Assembly: GCF_024170465.1 (NCBI RefSeq)
Contig: NZ_JALJYF010000001.1
Span: 744,001-808,000, forward strand
Direction of reading: 5' to 3'
DNA: 64,000 nt
DNA from: Natronospira proteinivora
GTDB taxonomy: Bacteria; Pseudomonadota; Gammaproteobacteria; Natronospirales; Natronospiraceae
Numbering within the stretch: position 1 is the stretch's first letter; each line of letters begins with the position of its first letter. Positions 10,401 to 18,979 of the stretch are shown here, one piece after another. Made by a program: the position numbers and the translations under genes. Below the pieces are notes generated by a model. It had not been told where the DNA came from and did not search any database. It was given only the letters and a program-made list of their open reading frames with translations.

Positions 10401-10755
10401 GAATTTATTGGGACAGCTTAGGGCGCTACGCGAGATGGGCTTGACCTTTGCTCTGGATGACTTTGGCACGGGCTATTCGAGCCTGAGCTATCTCAAGCGA
10501 TTACCCATTTCCCAGATAAAACTGGATCGTTCCTTCGTCATGGATCTGCCGGATGACAGTGACGATGCGGCCATCGCTGAAACAGCCATTGCCATGGCTC
10601 GCAACTTGGGTATGCAGGTGGTGGCGGAGGGTGTGGAAACCCAAGCCCAGAAGGAATTTCTCCTGGCTCGAGGCTGTCACATTATGCAGGGCTTCCTTTT
10701 CGCCAAGCCCATGCCGCTAGAAGACCTTGATCTTTCTACCAGTTACATGAAGTAA
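7426..10755 (+). CDS. MASE1-CHASE-PAS-GGDEF-EAL cyclic-di-GMP protein
   Basis: 1109 residues. The N-terminal 215 residues form a MASE1-type multi-helix membrane sensor. A helix leads to a periplasmic CHASE domain (about 250-470), a second membrane segment near 515 and a PAS domain (about 555-670). GGDEF (762-766) is intact, with an inhibitory I-site RSED (753-756) five residues before it. The EAL domain keeps Glu890 (written ESL), the ITES, DDFGTG and IKLDR motifs and the late AEGVE, so both diguanylate cyclase and phosphodiesterase activities are possible. It probably senses a small extracellular ligand and tunes c-di-GMP. It lies 34 nt after the cNMP-patatin gene and 12 nt before gloA, suggesting co-transcription. 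Confidence 0.92.
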   Translation: MVSPISQRETGLTGSYALKRLGLWLGIGLAYVLAAWVSLQLPRPDDFITPVYLPAGIALAAILVFGVRSWPGIFLGALAWGATVSHWGREDEIVVLWALFINPVSVTLQALLGGLLARKLLDWPHPLDSLRSVLTFILVVVPLSCLINASVSVPMLWNEVLPSERGPFILWLQWWQGDMLGSLLLIPIALVFFGQPREVWRPRRLGLSIPLLATGLLTILVFRQVALVEDGNRESSFQLDAERTAHQVERHLFAQLDMIRVLQRFLAISPELDRQTFQAFVALFLERHPGAQNFSFNPRVSQQQRLAFEQRQAEVMGFPYAIRDRRPDGALHPAEDREQYFPILFVEPMASNRLVLGLDPVSISAPRRAIDETIDTGEPIASEPFRLTQEAEDQLGVVVYAAVHRSRAVHGEVDDDGVIGLATAAFRMDHAIQSMVEDGLARGMQLCLLDRTGEGEIQGLAGEGECLQDDWSKKHALSRSQTIDFAGREWELRLVGTPQYTGVAEGWPMWTAGLAGLFLTGTLGAFLLLFTGQARRVSNIVDQRTRQLAVATDELREQQEALNRAQGIARMGSWEVDLNDGSFHASQGLARILYCGQSELQSMKDLLEQIHHQDRDSTRQIIDRAEVETGMYQMNCRPESASDRVLRLVVESDWRGGQAWRLRGIAQDVTEARDAAEKIERLAHYDELTGLPNRSLWLECTRSALESARRHEDSLAVMFLDLDEFKTINDSLGHSVGDLLLTAIAERLRDSIRSEDILARLGGDEFVLLLPRLKEQGSAQLVAEKMMASLSEPVAIGGHELKLTASIGIALYPNHGDSVEALLQHADTAMYRAKEAGRNNAKFFEPGMSDDARERLFIESGIRKGLDDSQFLLHFQPQIDCNTGRTVGLESLVRWAHPQEGLLMPVRFIAAAERSGLIIPLGDWVLHEACRQQAALAKQGYGDVTVAANISALQFRREVFVDRMGSFLEQTGANPERIKLEITESTLMDLSQNLLGQLRALREMGLTFALDDFGTGYSSLSYLKRLPISQIKLDRSFVMDLPDDSDDAAIAETAIAMARNLGMQVVAEGVETQAQKEFLLARGCHIMQGFLFAKPMPLEDLDLSTSYMK

Positions 10756-10767
10756 GGAGTTTTCCCA

Positions 10768-11304
10768 ATGGCGTTTAATACGGAACAGTATCCGGGTGTG
10801 AGTGAATCGGTGCGAGATCAAACTCAGGGGTTTCGCTTCAATCACAGCATGCTGCGAATCAAGGATCCGAAACGTTCGCTGCACTTTTACAGTCATGTGC
10901 TCGGCATGCGGGTATTGCGCCGTCTGGATTTTGAGGAAATGTCCTTTTCCCTGTATTTCCTGGCAAAACCTGATAATGATGAGACCATTCCGGAAGACCG
11001 TGCTGAACGCACACGCTGGACCTTTAGCCAGCGCGGCATTCTTGAGTTGACCCACAACTGGGGCACCGAGGATGACCCGGATGTGGCTTATCATGATGGT
11101 AATAGCGAGCCCCAGGGATTTGGCCATATCTGTTTTGCCGTGCCGGATCTGGACGCCGCCATTCGCTGGTTTGATGAAAACCAGGTGGCCTATGTGAAGC
11201 GCCCGGAAGACGGCAAGATGAAGGATATTGCCTTTATCAAGGATCCAGACGGTTACTGGATTGAGATTGTCGAGCCTGGGCGGATGGCCCGCTTGGGGGG
11301 ATAG
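10768..11304 (+). CDS. gloA: Lactoylglutathione lyase (glyoxalase I)
   Basis: 178 residues, the longer form also found in eukaryotes and many proteobacteria. It converts the hemithioacetal of methylglyoxal and glutathione to S-lactoylglutathione in the cytoplasm. Two VOC-type beta-alpha-beta modules carry the expected metal ligands: His26 (NHSML), Glu93 (LELTHNW), His120 (FGHICF) and Glu166 (WIEIVEP). TAAGGAGT sits before the ATG. It closes the plus-strand run and is followed at once by the long hairpin shared with tRNA-Ser. Confidence 0.95.
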   Translation: MAFNTEQYPGVSESVRDQTQGFRFNHSMLRIKDPKRSLHFYSHVLGMRVLRRLDFEEMSFSLYFLAKPDNDETIPEDRAERTRWTFSQRGILELTHNWGTEDDPDVAYHDGNSEPQGFGHICFAVPDLDAAIRWFDENQVAYVKRPEDGKMKDIAFIKDPDGYWIEIVEPGRMARLGG

Positions 11305-11312
11305 TGCTTGGG

Positions 11313-11381
11313 CCTCCCTCTCCGCCAGACATAAAAAAACCGCCCATCGGGCGGCTTTTTTATGTCTGGCGGAGAGGGAGG
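11313..11381. terminator. 69-nt near-perfect hairpin shared by gloA and tRNA-Ser
   Basis: Two 33-nt arms (11313-11345 and 11349-11381) with one mismatch and a 3-nt loop. The core CCGCCC-ATC-GGGCGG flanked by A and T runs is a normal bidirectional terminator. The outer half of the right arm, however, is the 3' end of the tRNA-Ser gene, and the left arm is an inverted copy of it including CCA. A tRNA precursor reaching past the loop could therefore fold its own 3' end into the hairpin instead of the acceptor and T stems. Confidence 0.85.
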
Positions 11382-11454
11382 GATTCGAACCCCCGGACCC
11401 TTGCGGGTCAACGGTTTTCAAGACCGCCGCATTCGACCACTCTGCCACCTCTCC
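11367..11454 (-). tRNA. tRNA-Ser (anticodon UGA)
   Basis: 88 nt including an encoded CCA. Acceptor GGAGAGG pairs with CCTCTCC, discriminator base G. The anticodon loop CTTGAAA places TGA at 11420-11418. A long class II variable arm (GACCCGCAAGGGTC core) and the T loop GGTTCGAATCC are present. This isoacceptor reads UCA and related serine codons. Confidence 0.97.
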
Positions 11455-11550
11455 GATTCACACTGGGCCACTCACTCCCAAGGAGCGGTTGAAAAGGATA
11501 ACATGAGGAACTGTATTTTGTGGAATGCCATTGCCGATTGGAGAGCCGGG

Positions 11551-13098
11551 ATGAGGAAAATCTGGAGACTGGGCGGGGTGTTGCTGGCGATTGGGGCCGG
11601 TGGATTGCTATTGGGCGCCTGTGAAAGAGAAGCGGAACCGGAAGCATGGGCCACCGTGGCCCCACCGGAAGACGGTCTGGATGATTTCCGTGAGGAGGGG
11701 CGTCTATTCGTAGTGTTCGCCCCGGAGGATGCCGAGATTCCGCACCATCACATGGGCTTCCCGCCCATGGCGGATTCCGATCCCTTTTTCGCCATGGATG
11801 TCTCCGATTGGTCCGGCGAATCCCCTCTGGATTTGTTTGAGGATATGGCGGGTTTTCCCCGGGAGGCGCTCTCGGAGGTTCCCGAGGGTCGCTACCAGCT
11901 TCAGGCCGTCTACAAGACGGACTTTTTCTTCCATCAGGTAGTGAGTGAAGGCAGTTGGCTCTCGGAACCGGTGTCCGTGGAATGGCCGGCGGATCGGGGG
12001 GGAATTGAACTGCAGTTGAGCGATTACCGGCCGGATGAATTGCCGGCGGACCGTCCCAATCTACGTTTTGTACGTATCCACAGTGAGCATTTGAGCGAGT
12101 TTTGGGAAGAGGACATTTATCTGCGTGCCGCGGTGATCCTCCCCACGGACTGGGAAGACGGTGATGAAAGCTATCCCGTTCGCTACAACATTGGTGGTTA
12201 TGGTTCCCGGTACACGCGGGCACTGGAGCTCATGGAAGCTGGCAGCGAATTCAGGGATGACTGGTATGATCCGGCCAATCCCAAGTTCATCATGGTGCTC
12301 CTGGATGGCACCGGGCCCTTTGGGGACCCTTATCAGATCAATTCGGCCAATAGCGGGCCCTGGGGAGATGCGGTGGTGGAGGAATTGATTCCCCATATTG
12401 AAGAGCGCTTCAGGGCCATCGGAGAGCCCGAAGCCCGTTTCCTCGATGGTGGTTCCACCGGTGGCTGGGCCTCATTGGCCATGCAGCTGTTTTATCCGGA
12501 GCAGTTCAATGGTGCCTGGTCTTTCTGTGCCGACAGTCCGGATTTCCGTCGGTTCCAGCTCATCAATCTGTATGAAGATGATAATGCCTACCACAACCGG
12601 CATGGTTATCTGATCCCCAGTAAACGTTCCACCGAGGGGGATCCGGAGTTCTCCATCGAGGCCGAGATTGCCATGGAACGGGTCATGGGGCGAGGTGATA
12701 CCTTCCTCACCGGAGGCGAGCAGTGGGGCGCCTGGCATGCCCTTTACGGGCCTCGCGGCGAGGATGGTCTGCCGGTTCCGGCCTGGGATGAACATACGGG
12801 GGAAATCAATCCCGAGGTGGTGGAGCACTGGACCCAGTATGATCTTCGCCGTTATGTGCGCGACAACTGGGATGAGATCGGCCCTGATCTCCAGGGTAAG
12901 CTCAATATCTGGATGGGGGATATGGATGACTACTACCTCAATCCGGGCATGTATCGCTTCTCCGAGTTGCTGGAGTCACTGGAAAATCCGGATCCCGAGG
13001 CTAGTTTCACCTGGGGCCGACTGGAGGGCCATTGCTGGATTCCCCTGAGCCATGCGGAAATCCTTCAGCAAATGGCACAGCGCCTGGAGGAAGACTGA
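11551..13098 (+). CDS. Lipoprotein with esterase (enterochelin-esterase-like) domain
   Basis: 515 residues from the ATG at 11551. That start gives a lipoprotein signal (MRKIWR, hydrophobic run, lipobox LLGAC), so the longer frame reaching into the tRNA is rejected; an ATG at 11503 is also possible. The C-terminal 350 residues form an alpha/beta-hydrolase of the putative-esterase family. Nucleophile motif is GGSTGG, preceded by a YNIGGYGSRYT strand-turn and FIMVLLDGTG; the late GHCWIP is a candidate catalytic His. Substrate is unknown. It is expected to be anchored in the outer or inner membrane facing the periplasm. It is convergent with the Mrp operon. Confidence 0.8.
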   Translation: MRKIWRLGGVLLAIGAGGLLLGACEREAEPEAWATVAPPEDGLDDFREEGRLFVVFAPEDAEIPHHHMGFPPMADSDPFFAMDVSDWSGESPLDLFEDMAGFPREALSEVPEGRYQLQAVYKTDFFFHQVVSEGSWLSEPVSVEWPADRGGIELQLSDYRPDELPADRPNLRFVRIHSEHLSEFWEEDIYLRAAVILPTDWEDGDESYPVRYNIGGYGSRYTRALELMEAGSEFRDDWYDPANPKFIMVLLDGTGPFGDPYQINSANSGPWGDAVVEELIPHIEERFRAIGEPEARFLDGGSTGGWASLAMQLFYPEQFNGAWSFCADSPDFRRFQLINLYEDDNAYHNRHGYLIPSKRSTEGDPEFSIEAEIAMERVMGRGDTFLTGGEQWGAWHALYGPRGEDGLPVPAWDEHTGEINPEVVEHWTQYDLRRYVRDNWDEIGPDLQGKLNIWMGDMDDYYLNPGMYRFSELLESLENPDPEASFTWGRLEGHCWIPLSHAEILQQMAQRLEED

Positions 13099-13107
13099 TA
13101 GCCAGTG

Positions 13108-14751
13108 TCAGCGCAAGAGGAAGATGAGGACCAGCAGACCAAGCCAGAGCAGCAAGGCGGTGCCCAGGTCGGTCAGGCGGGTTTCCAGATAAGCCGACCA
13201 GTTCCCTGTCCTCGGTTTCCTTGGCCAAACCGGTGGGATGAGTACCGGGATTGACGGTTTCCATCGGAACAGCACAATTAGATCGCCGGGAGGAACTCTC
13301 GGATGGACTCCGGTCGGCCACCATCGCCGGGCCATGGCGGCTATTATCAGGCCGGCGGCAATGGGGGTCACGGTGTCTAGCAGATACGGGTGCTGGAAGG
13401 GCAGGGCCAGCTGAACCTCGGCGATCTGGGTGGCCGTCAGCCAGGGTAGCGACAGCCCTGCAAGCAGGAGAAGAAGCCAGGGCCAGGGCAGCCGGGTTTG
13501 CTCACGATTGGGGTTGTTGCTGGCGGTAATCAGGCCGTAGCGCAGCATCAATAGAGTGGTGGCTACCGAACTGAGCAGTAGGCCGGTTTCCAGTGTGGAC
13601 AGGGCCTCGGGCCAATGCCCCTTGAGACTGACCTTGGCCAGGGCCCCGGAAGTCAGGGGTGCACCGGCCAGGGCCAAGGCCGGTAGCCAGCGCAGGGCGT
13701 GGATCCAGGATCTTGGCTGATCCAGCACATCCACCGACATGAAAAGCGCTGCTTTGGCCAGGCCGTGGTGGAGGGCGAAGAGCACTACTATCGCCAGCAG
13801 GGGGCCGGCCTGTTCCGGAAAGGCCAGGGCGGCACCCACACCAGCACTGATCAGCCCCATTTGACTGATGCTGGAGTAGGCTAGCAAGGGCTTGGCCTTC
13901 TCCTGGCACAGCCCCAGGATGACAGCAATAAAGGCAGTGGCCAGGCCCAGACCCAGCAATGTCTGCCCGGGCAGTTGGAAACCTGTTTCGCCGATGGGCA
14001 AAAAGCGCAGCCAACCCATCAGGCCGGCAACGAGGATAACGCCACTGAGCACGGCACTGGCGGCTACCGGTGCCCTTGGGTGGGCCAGGGGTAGCCAGAT
14101 ATGCAGCGGCACCAGACCCATCTTGACGGCAAAGCCGGCCATAAAAAGCCATACCGCCAGACTTGCCTCTTCCAAGCCTTCCACCCCGGGCTGAGCCATT
14201 CCCAGCGCCGCATTGCCCAGTTCATTGCCGAGCAGCAGCAGACCGCTGATGATCAGTCCCTCCCCCAGTAGCGCCATCATCAGATAAATGCGCCCGGCCC
14301 GGTAATCCTCCGGACGGCGATAAAATACCACCAGCCCGTAGGCCGAGAAGGTCATCATGGCGTAGGCGGCATAGAAGCTGGCCGTATCCAGGGTGATGAA
14401 AACACAGAGATTGCCGGTCCAGCTCAACAGCCAGAACAGGAAAAAGCGCTGACGACCCTCGGCCTCCATGTGTCGACAGGCGTGCCAGCCAGCCAGGGTC
14501 CAGGCTGTGATGGCCAGTATCAGCAAGGGTGCCGAGAGGCCGTCGATGCCCACTCGAGCGCCCAGCAGCAGCCAGGGTAAATCCACGACCATTCCCTGGA
14601 GCCCCAGCAAGGGCAGGGCCGTGAGAGGCGCCCAGGGGGCCAGGGTGAGAGCGGTCTGGCGAAGCCTTGGAATGTAAAGCCCCATGGCCAGCAGGAGTGG
14701 CAAGCAGGGAAGGCAAAAGGCCATCAGTGTTGAAAGGCTGGGCAGACTCAT
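13108..14751 (-). CDS. Mrp-type antiporter subunit D-like, third paralogue
   Basis: 547 residues with about 14 membrane segments, in the MrpA/MrpD/NuoLMN proton-channel family. The TM7 lysine (FAVKMGLVPLHIWLP) and a late HHGLAKAALF segment are kept. The TM5 glutamate found in the two neighbouring paralogues is alanine here (Ala131, context YAMMTF). A charged, proline-rich loop and one more helix extend the C-terminus. The ATG overlaps the upstream stop codon in ATGA; it is the last gene of the operon. It may be a structural rather than a pumping subunit. Confidence 0.88.
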   Translation of the reverse strand: MSLPSLSTLMAFCLPCLPLLLAMGLYIPRLRQTALTLAPWAPLTALPLLGLQGMVVDLPWLLLGARVGIDGLSAPLLILAITAWTLAGWHACRHMEAEGRQRFFLFWLLSWTGNLCVFITLDTASFYAAYAMMTFSAYGLVVFYRRPEDYRAGRIYLMMALLGEGLIISGLLLLGNELGNAALGMAQPGVEGLEEASLAVWLFMAGFAVKMGLVPLHIWLPLAHPRAPVAASAVLSGVILVAGLMGWLRFLPIGETGFQLPGQTLLGLGLATAFIAVILGLCQEKAKPLLAYSSISQMGLISAGVGAALAFPEQAGPLLAIVVLFALHHGLAKAALFMSVDVLDQPRSWIHALRWLPALALAGAPLTSGALAKVSLKGHWPEALSTLETGLLLSSVATTLLMLRYGLITASNNPNREQTRLPWPWLLLLLAGLSLPWLTATQIAEVQLALPFQHPYLLDTVTPIAAGLIIAAMARRWWPTGVHPRVPPGDLIVLFRWKPSIPVLIPPVWPRKPRTGNWSAYLETRLTDLGTALLLWLGLLVLIFLLR

Positions 14752-16226
14752 TCGTACACCCGCTCGGTAATCAGTATGGCCCACTCCAGGGGGCTGAAGG
14801 GCATGCCGGCCAGAATGCCTGCACCAATGGCTAGCGCCGCGGTAAACAGCGACGGCCAGAGCAAATGCAGGGAAGCTTCCTGTACGCCAGTGGGGCGATC
14901 ATCAGGGGGTGGGTCAAACCAGGCCCGCTTCAGAACCGGCAGGAAATAGGCGGCATTCAACAGGGTACTGGCTACCAGCACTGCCACCACCCAGTAGTGA
15001 CCAGCCTCAATGCCGCCCAGGCCCAGATACCACTTGCTGACAAACCCCGCAAGCGGCGGAATACCAATCATGCCTAATGCCCCAACAGTAAAGGCCAGTG
15101 TGGTCCAGGGCATGGTGCGACCAATGCCGTTCATGTCAGAAACCTTCTTGATGCCATGGGTCTCAGCTAAGTTGCCGGCACAGAAGAAGAGGGTGATTTT
15201 CATCAAGCCCTGGTGAACCAAGTGAACCAGCCCGCCGATGGTGGCCAGCGGACCACCGATCCCTACACCCAGTGCGATATAGGAAACCTGGCTGACAGTG
15301 GAATAAGCCAGGCGTCGCTTGATGTCATTCTGTCGCAGTGCCATTACTGAGCCGTAAATAATGGTAAAGGCCGCTGCACCCGCCACCAGCATGTTCATGC
15401 CAAGTTGGGCCGTCAGCTCCAGACCGTAGACGTCATAGACCAAACGCACGATGCCGAAGGCCCCGGCCTTGACTACCGCTACTGCATGCAGCAGGGCGCT
15501 CACCGGCGCCGGTGCCACCATGGCCCGGGGTAGCCAGACATGCAGGGGAACGATGGCGGCCTTGACCCCAAAGCCGATGAAGAGCAGGAGAAAGAGTCCC
15601 TGGAGGAGGGCGGCCGGGGCATGGTCCTTATTCAAAAAACCACCCGGGAGAAACTCAGTGGTACCGCTGATGACCTGCAGGCCGACAATACCCAGTAGCA
15701 TCAAGGCACCGCCGCCCAGGGTGAAGGCCAGGTAAAGGGTGCCGGAGCGAAGCGACTCACGAGTCCCTCGGTGAACCACCAGGGGCCAGGTGGCCAGTGT
15801 TAGTAGTTCGTAGAAGATGAAAAAGGTGAATAGATTACCGGCGGTGGCGACCCCCATGGTGGCTGCCACGCAGAGGCCGAAAAAGCCGAAGAATCGGGCC
15901 CGATTGGGCGAGGTCTCCAGATAGGCAATGGCATACACCGTAGTCAGCAGCCAGAGGATGGCTGACAGGGTGGCCAGCAACATGGTCAGGGCATCGGCAT
16001 GCAGTTTCAGTTCAAGTCCGGGCAACAGGGCCAGGGTGAAGTGGAATTCATGACCTCGGGCCACCCCCCAGAGCATGATGCCCACCAGGACGAGTTTGGC
16101 GATTGCGGCACCCAGATTGATGGCCACACGGGTCCGATGCCAGGGCTCGCCCAGCACCAGAATCAGCAGCCCGGCCACCAGCGAGGCCAGCACTACCCAC
16201 AGCGGCATGGCGGTATAGGCCATCAT
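14748..16226 (-). CDS. Mrp-type antiporter subunit D-like, second paralogue
   Basis: 492 residues, about 14 hydrophobic segments, proton-translocating antiporter family. It keeps Glu140 in TM5 (IFYELLTLATWPL), the TM7 lysine in GFGVKAAIVPLHVWLP, a lysine in AVVKAGAFG and a histidine/lysine helix (VHLVHQGLMKITLFF). This is the full set associated with proton transfer in MrpA, MrpD and the complex I antiporter-like subunits. Its start and stop codons overlap those of both neighbours by 4 nt, indicating translational coupling. It acts in the inner membrane as part of the Mrp complex. Confidence 0.9.
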   Translation of the reverse strand: MMAYTAMPLWVVLASLVAGLLILVLGEPWHRTRVAINLGAAIAKLVLVGIMLWGVARGHEFHFTLALLPGLELKLHADALTMLLATLSAILWLLTTVYAIAYLETSPNRARFFGFFGLCVAATMGVATAGNLFTFFIFYELLTLATWPLVVHRGTRESLRSGTLYLAFTLGGGALMLLGIVGLQVISGTTEFLPGGFLNKDHAPAALLQGLFLLLFIGFGVKAAIVPLHVWLPRAMVAPAPVSALLHAVAVVKAGAFGIVRLVYDVYGLELTAQLGMNMLVAGAAAFTIIYGSVMALRQNDIKRRLAYSTVSQVSYIALGVGIGGPLATIGGLVHLVHQGLMKITLFFCAGNLAETHGIKKVSDMNGIGRTMPWTTLAFTVGALGMIGIPPLAGFVSKWYLGLGGIEAGHYWVVAVLVASTLLNAAYFLPVLKRAWFDPPPDDRPTGVQEASLHLLWPSLFTAALAIGAGILAGMPFSPLEWAILITERVYE

Positions 16227-17704
16227 GGCTGCAGCCTCCCATTAGGGGCTCCGATCTCCAGGAAAGGCGCCAGCAGCTCACCGGCGAAACCCAGGAATAC
16301 AGCCAATAGGGCGAGAATGACCGGTGGCCAGACCAGGGCTCGGGACAGCTTTCCATCTGCCTCTCGCAGGGGAGATTCCGCATAGGGGTCGGGCAGGAAG
16401 AATGCGTGGCGAAGAATGCGGAAGATATAGGCAGCAGCCAGCAGTCCGCCCAGGCTGATGAGCAGGGCCCACCACCACTGCCCCTGTTCCAGGGCAGCGG
16501 AAATCATCCACCATTTCGCGATGAAGCCGCCGGTGGGTGGTAGGCCAGCGATGGAGACACCGGCAATACCGATGGCCATGATGTTCTTGGACAGCATTCG
16601 ATCGCAGCCGGCCAGATTCCGAAGCCGGTCATTGCCCAGCACCATAATCAGATTGCCGGCGGCCAGGAACAGGGCAGCCTTGGCCAAACCATGGCTGAGA
16701 GCGTGGTAGATCACCCCGTTCCAGGCCATGAGCGAGGCCATGGGGATCAGCAGGAGCAGATAGCCCAGCTGGGCGACAGTGGAATAGGCGATAACCCGCT
16801 TGAGCCGGTTCTGGCGCAGGGCCTGGTAGGAGCCATACAGAATGCCTATGGCCCCGATCAGGCCCATGGCTTGGGCCAGGGACGGGGTCCAGGCCTCCGC
16901 CAGGGGACCAAGCCAGAGTCGAAGAATTAGATAGACACCGGCCTTGGCCACGATGGCCGACAACAGGGCACTGGCGGGGCTGGGGGCGGCACTATGGGCC
17001 AAGGGCAGCCAGCTGTGAACCGGGAACAGGGCGGCCTTCATGGCCAGCCCGGCGGTCATGAACAGTAGGGCGGCGGTGGCGGCGGGTCCGCTTACATCGG
17101 ATTCCGCTAGCAGCGAAAAGGAAAGGGTGCCCGCATGACCGTAGATCAGGGCCACCCCGAGCAGGAACAGTATGGAGCCCACCAGGGCGAAGAAAAGATA
17201 GCGTTGGGCGGCATCCAGGGGGGCTGCCCCCCGGCTGAGAATTACCAGGGGCACGGCGGCCAGTGTGGTGATTTCCAGGGTGACATAGAGATTGAACAGG
17301 TCAGCGGAGAGAAACAGAGCATTGAGACCGGACCAGAGCAGTAGCCAGAGCACTCGGTATTCACCGCCGGCGGCCGGCTTTTGTTGCCGGATCCAGGCCC
17401 GGGCATAAATGGCAACCACCAGGGCCAGAATGCTGCACAGCCAGAGCATGGCCAGGCTGAGCCCGTCCACCTGTAGGGGGATGGCAATCCCTTCCGGGTG
17501 ACCGCCGAGCTGATAGAGCAGAGGGCCTTCAAGCAATACCAGGCCGCTGAAGGGAATCAGCAAGGCCAGGAAAACCGTGGCTATCAGGATGCTCAGGTAG
17601 TCGGCTACAGCCGGGCGCTGTAGGAGGAAGGCCAGTACCCCGGTCAGCAACGGGCCGAAGATCAATGCGGTCACCATGGCGGGACCAAATTCAATCGCCA
17701 CCAC
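16223..17704 (-). CDS. mrpD: Mrp-type antiporter subunit D (first paralogue)
   Basis: 493 residues with about 14 membrane segments. Glu144 in TM5 (YVTLEITTLAAVPL), lysines in GLAMKAALFPVHSWLP and AIVAKAGVYL, and a YHALSHGLAKAALF helix match MrpD of multisubunit Na+/H+ antiporters. Such complexes exchange cytoplasmic Na+ or K+ for external protons and support growth at high salt or pH. The start overlaps the end of mrpC by 14 nt, with no room for a separate promoter. Confidence 0.92.
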   Translation of the reverse strand: MVAIEFGPAMVTALIFGPLLTGVLAFLLQRPAVADYLSILIATVFLALLIPFSGLVLLEGPLLYQLGGHPEGIAIPLQVDGLSLAMLWLCSILALVVAIYARAWIRQQKPAAGGEYRVLWLLLWSGLNALFLSADLFNLYVTLEITTLAAVPLVILSRGAAPLDAAQRYLFFALVGSILFLLGVALIYGHAGTLSFSLLAESDVSGPAATAALLFMTAGLAMKAALFPVHSWLPLAHSAAPSPASALLSAIVAKAGVYLILRLWLGPLAEAWTPSLAQAMGLIGAIGILYGSYQALRQNRLKRVIAYSTVAQLGYLLLLIPMASLMAWNGVIYHALSHGLAKAALFLAAGNLIMVLGNDRLRNLAGCDRMLSKNIMAIGIAGVSIAGLPPTGGFIAKWWMISAALEQGQWWWALLISLGGLLAAAYIFRILRHAFFLPDPYAESPLREADGKLSRALVWPPVILALLAVFLGFAGELLAPFLEIGAPNGRLQP

Positions 17705-18005
17705 GGTGACCCCCTTCCGGCTGATCCGATTGAGCGTCGGACAAGGCGTGGAAGTAGCGAATCAATGCCAGGGCAAAGGCGGTAAGGCTGACGGCAATGA
17801 CAATGCCGGTCAGGACCATGGCCTGGGGAACAGGATCAGGGTCTTCGGGATGCTTGGCTGAGAGCACAATCAGGAACAGGAAAACCGCTGTGGCCATGAT
17901 ATTGGCCCCTAGGAGCCGATGTATCAGGGCTTGCCGGGTCAATACCCCGTACAGTCCCAGGCCGAACAGGGCAGCAGCAGTCAGGGTGAACAAGGCGGCA
18001 CTCAT
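17691..18005 (-). CDS. mrpC: Mrp antiporter subunit C
   Basis: 104 residues, three hydrophobic helices, a NuoK homologue. Typical features are the first helix with GLYGVLTR, RLLGANIMATAVFLF in the second, and PQAMVLTGIVIAVSLTAFALAL in the third, where the glutamate common in NuoK is not seen. Its ATG overlaps the stop of the upstream A'B fusion gene in ATGA. Function follows from the complex: it is expected to form part of the ion path between the B and D subunits. Confidence 0.93.
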   Translation of the reverse strand: MSAALFTLTAAALFGLGLYGVLTRQALIHRLLGANIMATAVFLFLIVLSAKHPEDPDPVPQAMVLTGIVIAVSLTAFALALIRYFHALSDAQSDQPEGGHRGGD

Positions 18006-18979
18006 GATTGATTCCCCCCTTCACCCGGCTGCCGTGTCATGGCAAGCCCCGGCGTGGCGGAGAACATGAGCATGAGGGTCAGGGCAATGGAAATCATCAG
18101 GGCAAACTCGATGCCCAACACCAGTCCGTAGGCAAGGGTCTCGACGGCCGGATAACTGAGGGGCATGCCATCAATCCACAAGCCCCATACCGCAAACAAT
18201 GAGAACAACCCCAGACCGACAATTAACAATAGCCGGATCAGCGGACTGGCATGATCGCGGGCCGCCATCCGGCCGGTCAGGCGATACATGACGCCCAGGG
18301 CACCAAGCAGGGCACCGGCCTGGAAAGCACCACCGGGGGAGTGGCTGCCCGCCCAGAAAAGGTAAAAGGCGGTGAGCAGCATCAGTGGGGTGGCGGCGGC
18401 TACCAGTGGTGCCACCATGGGCGGGTCACTTTGCCGGGGCGGGTGCAGTGATGGCAGATGCGTTTGATGAATGAGAATACGAGCCCCCATGATGGCCAGG
18501 AGCAGGACCACCATTTCCAGCAGGGTGTCGTAGGCCCGGTAATCAAGCAGTACCGAAGTCACCGGGTTGCCCAGGAAGTGGTCTGCCTGGGCGGTAGTGA
18601 CCGCATCGGCCGTGGGCCCGCCTGTGCCGGGCATGGGCAGCATCAGCCAGGCCAGGCCGGCGGACAGCAGCAGACAGAGTACGACACAAGCGCCTCTATA
18701 CAGCTTCCCCGGGGGTGTTTCAGAGGCCGGTTGTGACTGTGTGTAGCTGGCCTTGCAGGCATTGAGCAACAAAGCCCCGGTGATACCGGACCCGATGGCG
18801 GCTTCCGCCAGGGCCAGATCCGGGGTACCCAGCCGAGCCCAACAGGCGGCCATGAGCAAACCGAAGACCATGAACAGTACGGTGGCTCGGAACTGGCCCG
18901 GGGAGATTACAACCTGCCAGGCCAGCCAGAGCAACCCCAGGCAAAGCAGTCCATCAAAGACAAGGCCGGCCTCCATCAT
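18002..18979 (-). CDS. mrpB: Fused Mrp subunit: MrpA C-terminal (DUF4040) domain plus MrpB
   Basis: 325 residues with about ten hydrophobic segments. The first 85 (FMVFGLLMAACWARLGTPDL, AIGSGITGALL) match the small domain found at the end of full-length MrpA, called DUF4040 or MbhD. The rest has MrpB features: DYRAYDTLLEM, FYLFWAGSHSPGGAFQAG and an AYGLVLGIEFALMISIALTLML C-terminus. This window has no full-length MrpA, so the A-tail is carried here, as in group 2 mrp operons. The ATG overlaps the mrpG stop in TGATG; a second ATG follows directly. Confidence 0.88.
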   Translation of the reverse strand: MMEAGLVFDGLLCLGLLWLAWQVVISPGQFRATVLFMVFGLLMAACWARLGTPDLALAEAAIGSGITGALLLNACKASYTQSQPASETPPGKLYRGACVVLCLLLSAGLAWLMLPMPGTGGPTADAVTTAQADHFLGNPVTSVLLDYRAYDTLLEMVVLLLAIMGARILIHQTHLPSLHPPRQSDPPMVAPLVAAATPLMLLTAFYLFWAGSHSPGGAFQAGALLGALGVMYRLTGRMAARDHASPLIRLLLIVGLGLFSLFAVWGLWIDGMPLSYPAVETLAYGLVLGIEFALMISIALTLMLMFSATPGLAMTRQPGEGGNQS

